From Roseiarcus sp963807735 (GTDB taxonomy: Bacteria; Pseudomonadota; Alphaproteobacteria; Rhizobiales; Beijerinckiaceae): 64,000 nucleotides of DNA. Shown piece by piece: positions 19,261 to 28,847 of the stretch. Positions within the stretch are counted from its first letter, which is position 1. Every line of letters starts with the position of its first letter. The notes beneath the pieces are model-generated. The model did not search any database and had not been told where the DNA came from. It saw nothing but the letters and a program-made list of their open reading frames with translations. The stretch lies in contig CAWEDI010000034.1 of the NCBI GenBank assembly GCA_963807735.1, positions 1-64,000 on the forward strand, given 5' to 3'. The translations under genes were made by a program, and so were the position numbers.

Positions 19261-20378
19261 ACCGACGTGAGACGCCGCCACGCCCCCGCGCGCGCCCCGA
19301 CCCGCTGCGCCTGCTCAACGCCCTGCCGCAGCCGCTGATCGCCATCGACGCCGCCGGCGCGATCGTCGAAGTCAACACGGCGGCCGAGAATTTCTTTGAA
19401 ATGGGCCGCGCGGCGCTGACCCGCTCGACGCTGCACGACCTGCTGCCGTTCGGTTCGCCCGTGTTCGCGCTAATCGCCGACGCGCTGTCCTCGCAATCGA
19501 CGGTCAACGGCTACCGCCTCGATATTTCGACGCCGCGATCCACCCAGGGGCGGCTGGTCGACGCCTTCATCGCGCCGCTGCCGAGCCACGACGGCGTGAC
19601 GGTGTTGCTGCAAGAACGCTCAATTGCCGAGAAAATGGACAGGCAGCTCACCCACCGCAGCGCCGCCCGTTCGGTGACCGCGCTCGGCGCGATGCTCGCC
19701 CATGAAATCAAGAATCCGCTGTCGGGCATCCGCGGCGCGGCGCAATTGCTGGAGAGTTCGGTCGGCGACGAGGATCGCGGGCTAACCCAACTGATCTGCG
19801 AAGAGACCGACCGGATCGTCAAGCTCGTCGACCGGATGCAGTCGTTCTCCGATCAGCGTCCGACGCCGCGCGACAGCCTCAACATCCATGCGGTGCTCGA
19901 TCACGTCAAACGGCTGGCGCAGGCGGGGTTCGCGCGCCACATCCGCATCACCGAACTCTACGATCCCTCGCTTCCGCATGTCATCGGCAATCGCGATCAG
20001 CTCATCCAGGTTTTCCTCAATCTGATGAAGAACGCGGCCGAGGCGATCGGGACGGACAGCATCGACGGCGAGATCATGCTGTCGACCGCCTATCGACCCG
20101 GCATGCGATTGAAGTCGCGCGCCAGCGCCGAGCCGGTCAGCCTGCCGCTGGAGATCTGCGTGCGCGACAACGGCGCGGGGGTGGCCCCCGAGATCGTCGC
20201 CAATCTGTTCGACCCGTTCGTCACGACGAAGAACTCGGGGTCTGGCCTGGGACTTGCACTCGTTGCAAAAGTCATTGGCGATCATGGCGGTATCGTCGAG
20301 TGCGACTCTTTGCCGCGCAAAACACGTTTTCGCGTGCTGATGCCGGTCGAGGCCGGGCGATTGAGGATCGAAGGGTGA
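19257..20378 (+). CDS. ntrB: Nitrogen-regulation sensor histidine kinase NtrB
   Basis: A 373-aa soluble kinase/phosphatase that controls NtrC according to PII (nitrogen) status. The N-terminal PAS domain lies at about residues 20-125 (ALPQPLIAIDAAGAIVEVN in outline). The HisKA H-box is AHEIKNPLSGIRGAA with the phospho-accepting His. The HATPase domain has NLMKNAAEAIG (N box), DNGAGVAPE (G1) and GSGLGLALV (G2). No membrane segment is present, as expected for NtrB. The start is GTG at 19257, overlapping the dusB stop as GTGA. Confidence 0.93.
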   Translation: MNRRETPPRPRARPDPLRLLNALPQPLIAIDAAGAIVEVNTAAENFFEMGRAALTRSTLHDLLPFGSPVFALIADALSSQSTVNGYRLDISTPRSTQGRLVDAFIAPLPSHDGVTVLLQERSIAEKMDRQLTHRSAARSVTALGAMLAHEIKNPLSGIRGAAQLLESSVGDEDRGLTQLICEETDRIVKLVDRMQSFSDQRPTPRDSLNIHAVLDHVKRLAQAGFARHIRITELYDPSLPHVIGNRDQLIQVFLNLMKNAAEAIGTDSIDGEIMLSTAYRPGMRLKSRASAEPVSLPLEICVRDNGAGVAPEIVANLFDPFVTTKNSGSGLGLALVAKVIGDHGGIVECDSLPRKTRFRVLMPVEAGRLRIEG

Positions 20379-20437
20379 AGCCCGTGGACGTCCTGGCGAC
20401 CGAACCGGTCGCGACCTTGACTCGCGGGAGGTGAGAA

Positions 20438-21940
20438 ATGGCGACCGGCAGCAGCATCATCGTCGCCGATGACGACGCGGCCATCCGAACCGTCCTGAGC
20501 CAGGCGCTTTCGCGCGCCGGCTACGAGGTGAGGACGACCGGGACGGTGGCGGGCCTGTGGCGCTCGGTCGCCTCCGGCGAGGGCGATCTCGTCATCACCG
20601 ACGTCGTCATGCCCGACGACAGCGCCTTCGAACTGCTGCCGCGCATCAAGCGGATGCGGCCAGAACTGCCGATCATCGTGATGAGCGCGCAGAACACGTT
20701 CATGACCGCGATCAAGGCCTCCGAGCGCGGCGCCTACGAATATCTGCCGAAACCGTTCGATCTGAAGGAGCTGGTCGCCATCGTCGGCCGCGCGCTCGCG
20801 CAGCCGCGCGCCCGGCGCGAAACCGACGTCGGCGACGACGGCGCGGAGAACATGCCGCTGGTCGGCCGTTCGCCGGCGATGCAGGACATTTTCCGCTCGC
20901 TCGCGCGGCTCATGCAGACCGATCTGACGGTGATGATCTCCGGCGAGTCCGGCACCGGCAAGGAACTCGTCGCCCGCGCGCTGCACGATTACGGCAAGCG
21001 CAAGACCGGGCCGTTCGTCGCCATCAACATGGCGGCGATCCCGCGCGACCTGATCGAGAGCGAGTTGTTCGGCCACGAGAAAGGCGCGTTCACCGGCGCC
21101 AACGCCCGCTCGGTCGGGCGCTTCGAGCAGGCCGAGGGCGGCACGCTGTTTCTCGACGAGATCGGCGACATGCCGATGGAGGCGCAGACCCGGCTCCTGC
21201 GCGTGCTGCAGCAGGGCGAATACACCACCGTCGGCGGCCGCACGCCGATCAAGACCAACGTCCGCATCGTCGCGGCGACCAACAAGGAGCTGCGGCACGC
21301 CATCGCGCAAGGCCAGTTCCGCGAAGACCTGTATCTTCCGGCTCAACGTCGTGCCGCTGCGGCTGCCGCCCTTACGCGAGCGTTCGGAGGACATCCCCGA
21401 CCTGGTGCGGCATTTTTTCCAGCGCAACGTCTCCGAGGGCCTCGCGCCGAAATCGCTGGAGCCGCCGGCGATCGACCGCCTCAAGCGCTACGCCTGGCCC
21501 GGCAATATCCGGGAGCTGGAAAACCTGACGCGCCGCCTCGCCGCGCTCTATCCGCAGGAGGTCATCACCGAGTCGATCATCGAGGCGGAGTTAAGCCTCG
21601 TCGCGCCGCTGTCGTCGCTCGGGGGGATGCGGGTCGCTTGACGGCGCGGAGCCGCCGCGGCTGACCGCCCCGCACGACCGCGGCGCCGGCAACGAGCATT
21701 TCGCCGCGCGGACTCGACCGCCACGTCGCGGAGCTGTTCAAGTCGTTCGGCGAGCAATTGCCGCCGGTCGGCCTCTATCACCGCGTGCTGCGCGATCTGG
21801 AGGCGCCGCTGATCGCCGCCACCTTGTCGGCCACCCGCGGCAACCAGATCCGCGCCGCCGAGATTCTCGGCCTGAACCGCAACACGCTGCGCAAGAAGAT
21901 CAAGGATCTCGATCTGCGGCCGATGCGCGGGTTGCGTTAG
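20438..21940 (+). CDS. ntrC: Nitrogen-regulation response regulator NtrC (frameshifted)
   Basis: Sigma-54-dependent activator of nitrogen-scavenging genes. Receiver domain: acidic cluster VADDDAA, phospho-Asp in VITDVVMPDD, Lys in YLPKPFD. AAA+ domain: Walker A GESGTGKELVARALH, the sigma-54 contact loop ESELFGHEKGAFTGA, and Walker B GGTLFLDEIGD. A Fis-type helix-turn-helix (GNQIRAAEILGLNRNTLRKKI) ends the protein. One extra base near 21342 breaks DLYFRLNVVPL, and two more lie in the linker between about 21600 and 21720. Corrected length is 499 aa. It starts 59 bp after ntrB. The usual downstream partners ntrY-ntrX are absent. Confidence 0.92.
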
Positions 21941-22161
21941 AACGCCCGCGGCTTCGTCATAGCGGGCGAAGCGGTTCCCTCGGGATGTGGATAGCGGCCG
22001 ATTGTCGGAGCCGCTGATCAATCAGATCGCCGCGAATGAGGGCGCAGCCGCCTTGAACGGCGACGGTATGGGAGTTTGACCCGGCCTCGCGCCCAACTTC
22101 GCGGGTTTGCGCTTGCAGCCGCTCGCTTTTCTGCGAGTCTTGGGGTTGCCCCGGCGCTGGA

Positions 22162-22186
22162 TGGTCGCGCTTCGCTCGACATGACG
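22162..22186. repeat. Remnant arm of family A palindromic repeat
   Basis: The stretch TGGTCGCGCTTCGCTCGACA followed by TGACG resembles the right arm of the family A repeat (for example 723-751) with several changes. No left arm is visible. It sits just upstream of the proline-racemase-family gene. Confidence 0.4.
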
Positions 22187-22204
22187 TTGCGGGCCGGAGG
22201 CGCG

Positions 22205-23254
22205 ATGCGCAGCAGCAAAGTCATCCACGTCGTCTCCTGCCACGCCGAGGGCGAGGTCGGCGACGTCATCGTCGGCGGCGTGGCGCCGCCGCCGGGCGCG
22301 ACGCTCTGGGAGCAGTCGCGATTCATCGCGCGCGACGAAACGTTGCGCAATTTTGTCCTCAACGAGCCGCGCGGCGGGGTTTTCCGGCATGTCAACCTGC
22401 TGGTTCCGCCGAGGGACCCCCGCGCGGCCGCAGGCTTCATCATCATGGAGCCCGCTGATACGCCGCCGATGTCCGGCTCGAACTTGCTCTGCGTCGCCAC
22501 CGTACTGTTGGAGACGGGTCTGGTGCCGATGCGGGAGCCGGAGACGAGGCTTAGTCTGGAGGCGCCCGGCGGTCTCGTCGAGGTGCGTGCGGTCTGCCGG
22601 AACGGCAAGGCGGAACGCGTCAGCGTGCGCAACGTCGCCTCGTTCGCCGACAAGCTCGACGCGAAGCTGGAGGTCGAGGGCCTCGGCGCGCTGACGGTCG
22701 ACACGGCGTTCGGCGGCGATAGTTTCGTCATCGTCGACGCGCAAGCGCTCGGCTTCGCGATCCGGCCGGACGAAGCGCGCGATCTCGCAGAAATCGGGGT
22801 CCGAATCACCGAGGCGGCCAACGAACAGCTTGGATTCGCTCATCCGGAAAATCCCGAGTGGGCCCACATCTCGTTTTGTCAGTTCGCCGGGCCGCTCACG
22901 CAGCCGGACGGCGCGCTGACCGGCGCGAACGCCGTGGCGATCCGGCCGGGCAAGGTCGACCGCTCGCCGACCGGCACGGGCTGCTCCGCCCGGATGGCGG
23001 TGCTGCACGCCAAGGGGCGGATGCGCGTCGACGACCGCTATGTCGCCCGCTCGATCATCGGCTCGACCTTCCACTGCCATATCGAGGCGGAGACGACAGT
23101 TGCGCAACGGCCGGCGATCCTCCCGGTCATCGCCGGGCAGGCGTGGATCACCGGCGTGCATCAGCATATGCTGGACCCGACAGACCCCTATCCCAGCGGC
23201 TATCGGCTCTCCGACACCTGGCCGAGCGTAACTCGTCCTACAGCCAAAGCCTGA
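22205..23254 (+). CDS. Proline racemase family protein (4-hydroxyproline epimerase / trans-3-hydroxyproline dehydratase type)
   Basis: A 349-aa member of the proline racemase superfamily, beginning VIHVVSCHAEGEVGDVI. The first active-site loop reads MEPADTPPMSGSNLLC, with Ser where racemases carry the catalytic Cys (MCGHG). The second loop, DRSPTGTGCSARMA, keeps the Cys. A Ser/Cys pair marks a subgroup that includes hydroxyproline epimerases and trans-3-hydroxyproline dehydratases, so plain proline racemase activity is unlikely. No other hydroxyproline catabolic genes are nearby. The start at 22205 was chosen from the family N-terminus. The last 17 bases overlap the convergent GNAT gene. Confidence 0.87.
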   Translation: MRSSKVIHVVSCHAEGEVGDVIVGGVAPPPGATLWEQSRFIARDETLRNFVLNEPRGGVFRHVNLLVPPRDPRAAAGFIIMEPADTPPMSGSNLLCVATVLLETGLVPMREPETRLSLEAPGGLVEVRAVCRNGKAERVSVRNVASFADKLDAKLEVEGLGALTVDTAFGGDSFVIVDAQALGFAIRPDEARDLAEIGVRITEAANEQLGFAHPENPEWAHISFCQFAGPLTQPDGALTGANAVAIRPGKVDRSPTGTGCSARMAVLHAKGRMRVDDRYVARSIIGSTFHCHIEAETTVAQRPAILPVIAGQAWITGVHQHMLDPTDPYPSGYRLSDTWPSVTRPTAKA

Positions 23255-23666
23255 AAACGACCTCGCCGCGCAGGTCCTGGCCCATCGGGCGCCAGCCGCG
23301 CGCGGCGTAGAAGCGCGCAGCCCGAGTGTCCGGGTCCGTATTCAGAAAGGCCTGGCGGTGGCCGGCGTCGCGAAGTCGCTGAATAACCGCGTCGAGCAGC
23401 GCCTTCCCGATGCCGCGACCCTGCGCGCCGTCGATCACGAACAGCGCCCAGACATAGCCGGTCAGCGTGTTGGCGCAGGCGAAGCCCTGGACGGCCTCCG
23501 CGTCCTCCGCGACGAGAAACACGCCCTGGTCCATGTACCACGCGACCTCTTCGTCGGTGACCAGCGAGGGGTCGGTGAGGCGGTTTTCCGCCGTTCCGTG
23601 ACGCACCTGATGTATGCGCGGCAAATCGTCGCGGGTCGCGGCGCGCAGACGAAACCCGACCGCCAT
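23238..23666 (-). CDS. GNAT family N-acetyltransferase
   Basis: A 142-aa acetyltransferase fold. The acetyl-CoA loop appears as FVIDGAQGRGIGKALLDAVI, with Q/RGxGxG/A form, at about residues 75-94. It is preceded by the strand GFACANTLTGYVWALFV and followed by HRQAFLNTDPDTRAARFYAARGW, the usual C-terminal motif. Substrate unknown. It abuts the methyltransferase gene upstream (1 bp between them), so these two are probably co-transcribed. Confidence 0.85.
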   Translation of the reverse strand: MAVGFRLRAATRDDLPRIHQVRHGTAENRLTDPSLVTDEEVAWYMDQGVFLVAEDAEAVQGFACANTLTGYVWALFVIDGAQGRGIGKALLDAVIQRLRDAGHRQAFLNTDPDTRAARFYAARGWRPMGQDLRGEVVFRLWL

Positions 23667-23667
23667 T

Positions 23668-24414
23668 TCAACGCTCCGCCGCGAAGACCCAAGCCCCCGC
23701 CTCGATAATCTCCATCCGCGCGCCCTCGCCGAAAAATGGCGCCAGCGCGGCCAGGACTTCCGTGCGGAACTCCCCTACCCTCGCGCCGAGAACGGCGGGC
23801 GAGGTCGTCGAGCGGGTCAGCGCGCGCGCAAATAAGCCCTCAGCGTCGATCGACGCCTGAGTGGCGACCTTGATGTCCGCCACCCTTGCGAAGCGGGTTT
23901 CGCTGAAGAAATGCTCGTGCAGGCGCCGGTGCCCCTCGCCGCCAGCGGACCACGCGCGCAGCACGCGCTCGTAGGCCTCGCGCCAGGGATTGTCCTTGCT
24001 GCTGCTGGCGCCGCAGATCAGAATCCGGCCGCCCGGCGCGAGCAGCCGATCGAGGGCCGCGAGCAGCCCTGGCCGATCCATCCAATGCAGCGCGCGCCCG
24101 ATCGTCACGAGATCGAACGGTCCGAGCTCAAGACCGATATCCTCGGCGCGGCCGGGGCGAATGGGAAACGTCAGCTTGGCCTCGGCCGCCGCCTTCTCCG
24201 CCTCGGCGACCATCGCTGGCTCCGGATCGACGCCGATAATCTCCCCGACATAGGGCGCGAAGCCGAGGGCGAGCACGCCCGGCCCCGTGCCGAGGTCGAT
24301 GAGGCGCTCGCGTCCGGTGAGGCGCAATTTCTCAGCGACAGCGGCGAAAAACGCCGGCGGGTACGGCTCCCGGCGCGCCGCATAGGTCGCGGCCGTGGTT
24401 TCGAAACGACCCAT
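23668..24414 (-). CDS. Class I SAM-dependent methyltransferase
   Basis: A 248-aa Rossmann-like methyltransferase. Motif I is LIDLGTGPGVLALGF (about residues 39-53), the acidic SAM-ribose residue lies in IIGVDPEPAMVAEA, and motif III-like positions are DLVTIGRALHWMDR. The HWMDRPGLLAALDRLLAPGG wording resembles the small-molecule methyltransferase_11 family. Substrate unknown. It is followed at once by the GNAT gene on the same strand. Confidence 0.85.
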   Translation of the reverse strand: MGRFETTAATYAARREPYPPAFFAAVAEKLRLTGRERLIDLGTGPGVLALGFAPYVGEIIGVDPEPAMVAEAEKAAAEAKLTFPIRPGRAEDIGLELGPFDLVTIGRALHWMDRPGLLAALDRLLAPGGRILICGASSSKDNPWREAYERVLRAWSAGGEGHRRLHEHFFSETRFARVADIKVATQASIDAEGLFARALTRSTTSPAVLGARVGEFRTEVLAALAPFFGEGARMEIIEAGAWVFAAER

Positions 24415-24460
24415 GGCGAGGCTCTAGCTCCGATCGCGCGCACTCACGCGCGCGACCAGC

Positions 24461-25156
24461 TTACCGCGCCTGCAACTCCAGCGCCTTGTCAAAATCGACG
24501 ATCGTTAGTTCGCCCGTCAGCTTGCGGCCGTTGACGAAGAAAGTCGGAGTCGAATCGATGTTGAACGCCTCGGCGGCGCGCTCGCGGCTCTGGCTGACCT
24601 GCTCGTAGAGATCCTGGTTGCGCAGGCAGGTTTCGAAATCGGTCTGGCTGAAGCCGACCGTCTTCACCATGGCGAGCAGCGGCTCGATCGGCTTGTCGAC
24701 GAACGCCCAGGTCTTCTGCTGCGTGAACAACTGATCGATCAAGAGATTGCGCTTGTCGGCGCCCGCGCAGCGGCCGAGCATGAACGCGGCGGTGGCGAGC
24801 GGATCGAGCGGAAATTCGCGCAGGATGAATTTCGCGCGGCCGGAATCGACGTATTTGCTCTTCAGCTCCGGCCACGTCGTGTCGTGGAACGCCGCGCAAT
24901 GCGAGCAGGTCATCGAGGCGTATTCGATGATGGTGACCGGCGCCGAGGGCGAACCCTGGACCAGATCCGGCAACGGTCCGATCGACATCAGCTGATCGAC
25001 CGGCACCGTCACCGCCGGCGCAACCACGGCGACCATCGGCGGCGTGAACGTCGGCGTCGGCGGCTTGTCGTCGGCGCGGGCGACGGCGCCGGCAAAACCG
25101 AGCGCCAGCGCCGCCACGGCGACGGAGCGGCGCGCAAGAGGGAAGGAGACACGCAT
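24461..25156 (-). CDS. DsbA-family thiol:disulfide interchange protein
   Basis: A 231-aa secreted thioredoxin-fold protein. The signal peptide covers residues 1-28 (RRSVAVAALALGFAGAVARA in outline), followed by a Pro/Val-rich linker. The active site CSHC occurs in YASMTCSHCAAFHDTTWPEL, with the cis-Pro loop in DSTPTFFVNGRKL. Typical of alphaproteobacterial DsbA homologues that oxidise or isomerise periplasmic proteins. I start at 25156 (MRVSFPLARR), which places the signal peptide at the N-terminus and has GGAAGGAGA just upstream. An upstream in-frame start would add 52 unlikely residues. Confidence 0.9.
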   Translation of the reverse strand: MRVSFPLARRSVAVAALALGFAGAVARADDKPPTPTFTPPMVAVVAPAVTVPVDQLMSIGPLPDLVQGSPSAPVTIIEYASMTCSHCAAFHDTTWPELKSKYVDSGRAKFILREFPLDPLATAAFMLGRCAGADKRNLLIDQLFTQQKTWAFVDKPIEPLLAMVKTVGFSQTDFETCLRNQDLYEQVSQSRERAAEAFNIDSTPTFFVNGRKLTGELTIVDFDKALELQAR

Positions 25157-25257
25157 AGCCAAGGGGCGATCCTCAACGGCAGGGAGGCGAAATCGTTTTC
25201 GCAGCCAATCGTTAACGTTAAGGAAACCGAGGGCGTTTGCGTTGCGTTGCGGCGAAA

Positions 25258-25947
25258 TCAGCGGCGCCGGCGCGCCACCAGAAACCACAGGCTCGGCGAG
25301 ATCAGCGGCCAAAGCGCCCTCGGCGCCACGGGGTCGAAGCCGAGTATCGCCTCGACCTCAAGGTCCGCCGATCGGGCCAACGCCGCGAGTTCGCCCTTCG
25401 ACCAACGATGCCGGGAGCTGTCGAGATAGGACAGCGCCTTGTAGCCCGTGGCCGCCGCGAGCGGGCGCAGACCCCGTTGCGCGAGCCTCAAAGTCGAGCC
25501 GCGGTTCGGCGCAGACAGCGCCAGGCGCCCGCGCGGCTTCAACCTGCCGGCGATCGCCGCAAGCGCTTCGTCCGGCCGCGGGAGATATTCGAGCACGCTG
25601 AGGCAGATCGCGCCGTCGAAGCGGCTTGTGAGCGCGCCGACCTCTTCGACGCGAGCGACTTCGAAACGAACCTTCGCATCCGGGGTGGCGGCGCGCGCCG
25701 CCTCGACCATCGCCGGCGAGCCGTCGAGCCCGAGAACCTCGGCGCCGGCCTCCGCCAACATGCGGCTGAACACGCCGCTGCCGCAGCCGACGTCTAGCCA
25801 TTCCCCCGACGGTTTCAGCAGGGGCGCGACTTCGTCGCGGAAGAACGCGGCGCGTCGTTTGAAGCCGCCGCTCGCGTAGCGGTCGGACCAGCCGGCCGCC
25901 AGCGTCTCGTGATAGGCGATCGCGTCGCCGGTATTTGTCACGAGCAC
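25258..25947 (-). CDS. Class I SAM-dependent methyltransferase (UbiG/methyltransferase_11-like)
   Basis: A 229-aa methyltransferase with motif I WLDVGCGSGVFSRMLAEAG and the SAM-binding acidic residue in VLGLDGSPAMVEAA. Post-I and motif II are ICLSVLEYLPRPDEALAAI, then LKPRGRLALSAPN. Its start lies one base from the stop of the upstream sugar-transferase gene, so it is probably the last gene of the polysaccharide operon formed with the two genes upstream. A glycan or lipid-carrier methylation role is inference from position. Confidence 0.85.
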   Translation of the reverse strand: MLVTNTGDAIAYHETLAAGWSDRYASGGFKRRAAFFRDEVAPLLKPSGEWLDVGCGSGVFSRMLAEAGAEVLGLDGSPAMVEAARAATPDAKVRFEVARVEEVGALTSRFDGAICLSVLEYLPRPDEALAAIAGRLKPRGRLALSAPNRGSTLRLAQRGLRPLAAATGYKALSYLDSSRHRWSKGELAALARSADLEVEAILGFDPVAPRALWPLISPSLWFLVARRRR

Positions 25948-25948
25948 G

Positions 25949-27283
25949 TCAACGCGCGCCGAAGCCGGTCAGCATCGTCCGCAGGGTCTTGAGGACAATC
26001 AACATGTCGAGCCAGATCGAGAAGTTCTTGATGTAGAAGAAATCGTAGTGGAGCTTGTCAAGCACGTCGTTGGGGTCGGTGACATGGCCTTGGTTGACCT
26101 GCGCCCAGCCGGTGATGCCAGGCGGCACGATATGGCGATACTGATAGAAGGGCAGCTGGTTCTCGTACCACTCCGCCAGCGGCGCGGCCTCCGGGCGCGG
26201 GCCGATCCAGCTCATTTCGCCTTTGAGGATGTTGAGGATCTGGGGCAGTTCGTCGATCCGGGATTTACGCAGGAACGCGCCGAGCCGGGTGATGCGCGGA
26301 TCGCGGTCGAGCGTCATCGCGTCGTTCCGCGATAACGGCTGTGCGGCCCCGATCTTCATGGTGCGGAACTTGTAGATGGTGAACTTCGAGCCGCCCTTGC
26401 GGATGCGCTGCTGGGTGAACAGCGCGGGACCCGGCGAATCGAGCTTCACCAGGATCGCGACGACAATCAGCATCGGCCCCAGTGCGACCACCGCCGCCAA
26501 CGCGGCGAGCGTGTCGATGATCCGCTTCAACGCAAGATAGGCGTGATGCGGATCGTGCGAGGTCAGCATGTTCTCCGACAAATGCCGGATGTCGAGCCGG
26601 CCAGTCAGTTGCTCGCGCGCCTGCGTGAGATGATAGACCGGCACGCCGGCGAGCACGCAGGTCGTCAGGAACTGCTCCCAATGGCCGGGAATGTCGGCGC
26701 GCAAATCGACGACGACGCCGTCGCAGGGCGACGGCAGCGCCGACGTCGCGGCGAGCACCTTCCATTGCGGCCCCGGCTGCGAAATCAACGACAACGTGTC
26801 GCCGACCGGCAGCAGCGCGAACTGCCGCCGCCGGACGCGGCGCGCCAACAGGAAAATCCCGGTCAGCCATGCGACCGACAGCGTGAACCCGACGAACATC
26901 GGCGCCGGATCGAACCGCCAGCCCAACGACGCCAGCAAGCCGAGAACCAAGGCGAAACTGCCGATGAAGATCGGCAGCACAGCCGCCGCCTCGTGTGTAG
27001 TCGGAAAGTTGGTGACGCGCTTCAGCACGTAATAGGCGAGCGTGACCGAGATCAGGCTGCCGGCGTAGGCGTCGAGCATGCCGAGCAGCGAGGTCGAGAC
27101 GTACGGGTCCCAAGTGTAATAGAACAGCGGTCCCACCGCCGCCGCCAGCGCGCCGGGCAATTGCACCCCGACGCGATCCAGGAAGTGGGGGGATGGTCCC
27201 GCAGGCGCCACGCCACCGAAATCCGGCCTCGCGACCGCCGACCCCTCGGGCGCGATCACGTTGGACTCGATGACGTAACTCAC
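25949..27283 (-). CDS. Exopolysaccharide polyprenyl-phosphate sugar-1-phosphate transferase
   Basis: A 444-aa initiating sugar transferase: it moves a sugar-1-phosphate from a UDP-sugar to undecaprenyl phosphate at the inner membrane. The N-terminal half has four or five hydrophobic segments and a CoA-binding-like domain, then one membrane helix (LAALAAVVALGPMLIVVAIL). The catalytic bacterial-sugar-transferase domain follows, with KFRTMKIGA, DPRITRLGAFLRKSRIDELPQ in outline, and GEMSWIGPRPE. The closing segment is YHIV-type (YRHIVPPGITGWAQVNQG). It forms a compact set with the UDP-sugar dehydrogenase upstream and a methyltransferase downstream. Confidence 0.92.
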   Translation of the reverse strand: MSYVIESNVIAPEGSAVARPDFGGVAPAGPSPHFLDRVGVQLPGALAAAVGPLFYYTWDPYVSTSLLGMLDAYAGSLISVTLAYYVLKRVTNFPTTHEAAAVLPIFIGSFALVLGLLASLGWRFDPAPMFVGFTLSVAWLTGIFLLARRVRRRQFALLPVGDTLSLISQPGPQWKVLAATSALPSPCDGVVVDLRADIPGHWEQFLTTCVLAGVPVYHLTQAREQLTGRLDIRHLSENMLTSHDPHHAYLALKRIIDTLAALAAVVALGPMLIVVAILVKLDSPGPALFTQQRIRKGGSKFTIYKFRTMKIGAAQPLSRNDAMTLDRDPRITRLGAFLRKSRIDELPQILNILKGEMSWIGPRPEAAPLAEWYENQLPFYQYRHIVPPGITGWAQVNQGHVTDPNDVLDKLHYDFFYIKNFSIWLDMLIVLKTLRTMLTGFGAR

Positions 27284-27329
27284 TCTCGCCTCCCCTCAGG
27301 CTCGAAACGCGGCCACACGCAACCGTCAA

Positions 27330-28607
<1,278 letters not shown>

Positions 28608-28707
28608 GACGTCTCACACCCCAAAGCCGCGCACGGCCGCGCCATGCTCGACACGCGGCGACTGCCGAAGGTTTTGAAAAAGCGTACGCAAACTAGGACC
28701 CCGCAGG

Positions 28708-28751
28708 TTTTTTTGCAAGCGCCGACGGCTTTTTTTGCAAGCGCCGACGGC
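28708..28751. repeat. Perfect 22-bp tandem direct repeat
   Basis: The unit is seven T residues followed by GCAAGCGCCGACGGC. It occurs twice without a gap (28708-28729 and 28730-28751). It lies in the 240-bp space between the UDP-sugar dehydrogenase start and the end of the unknown secreted-protein gene, both on the minus strand. Each unit carries a homopolymer, so the copy number could vary by slippage. Confidence 0.8.
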
Positions 28752-28847
28752 GCGGCCAGCGCACGTCGTGGAAGCGCGGCCGGTCTGAAGTTGGGCCTCA
28801 TTGCGGCGCCACAAAGGCGCTTTGACAACGTCCGTTCAGGTCGCGGT

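Noticed and set aside
18141..20378. A natural DusB-NtrB fusion protein of 745 residues
   Set aside because: The apparent fusion arises from one extra base near 19173. Restoring the frame gives a normal DusB C-terminus and a GTGA overlap with a separate ntrB start.
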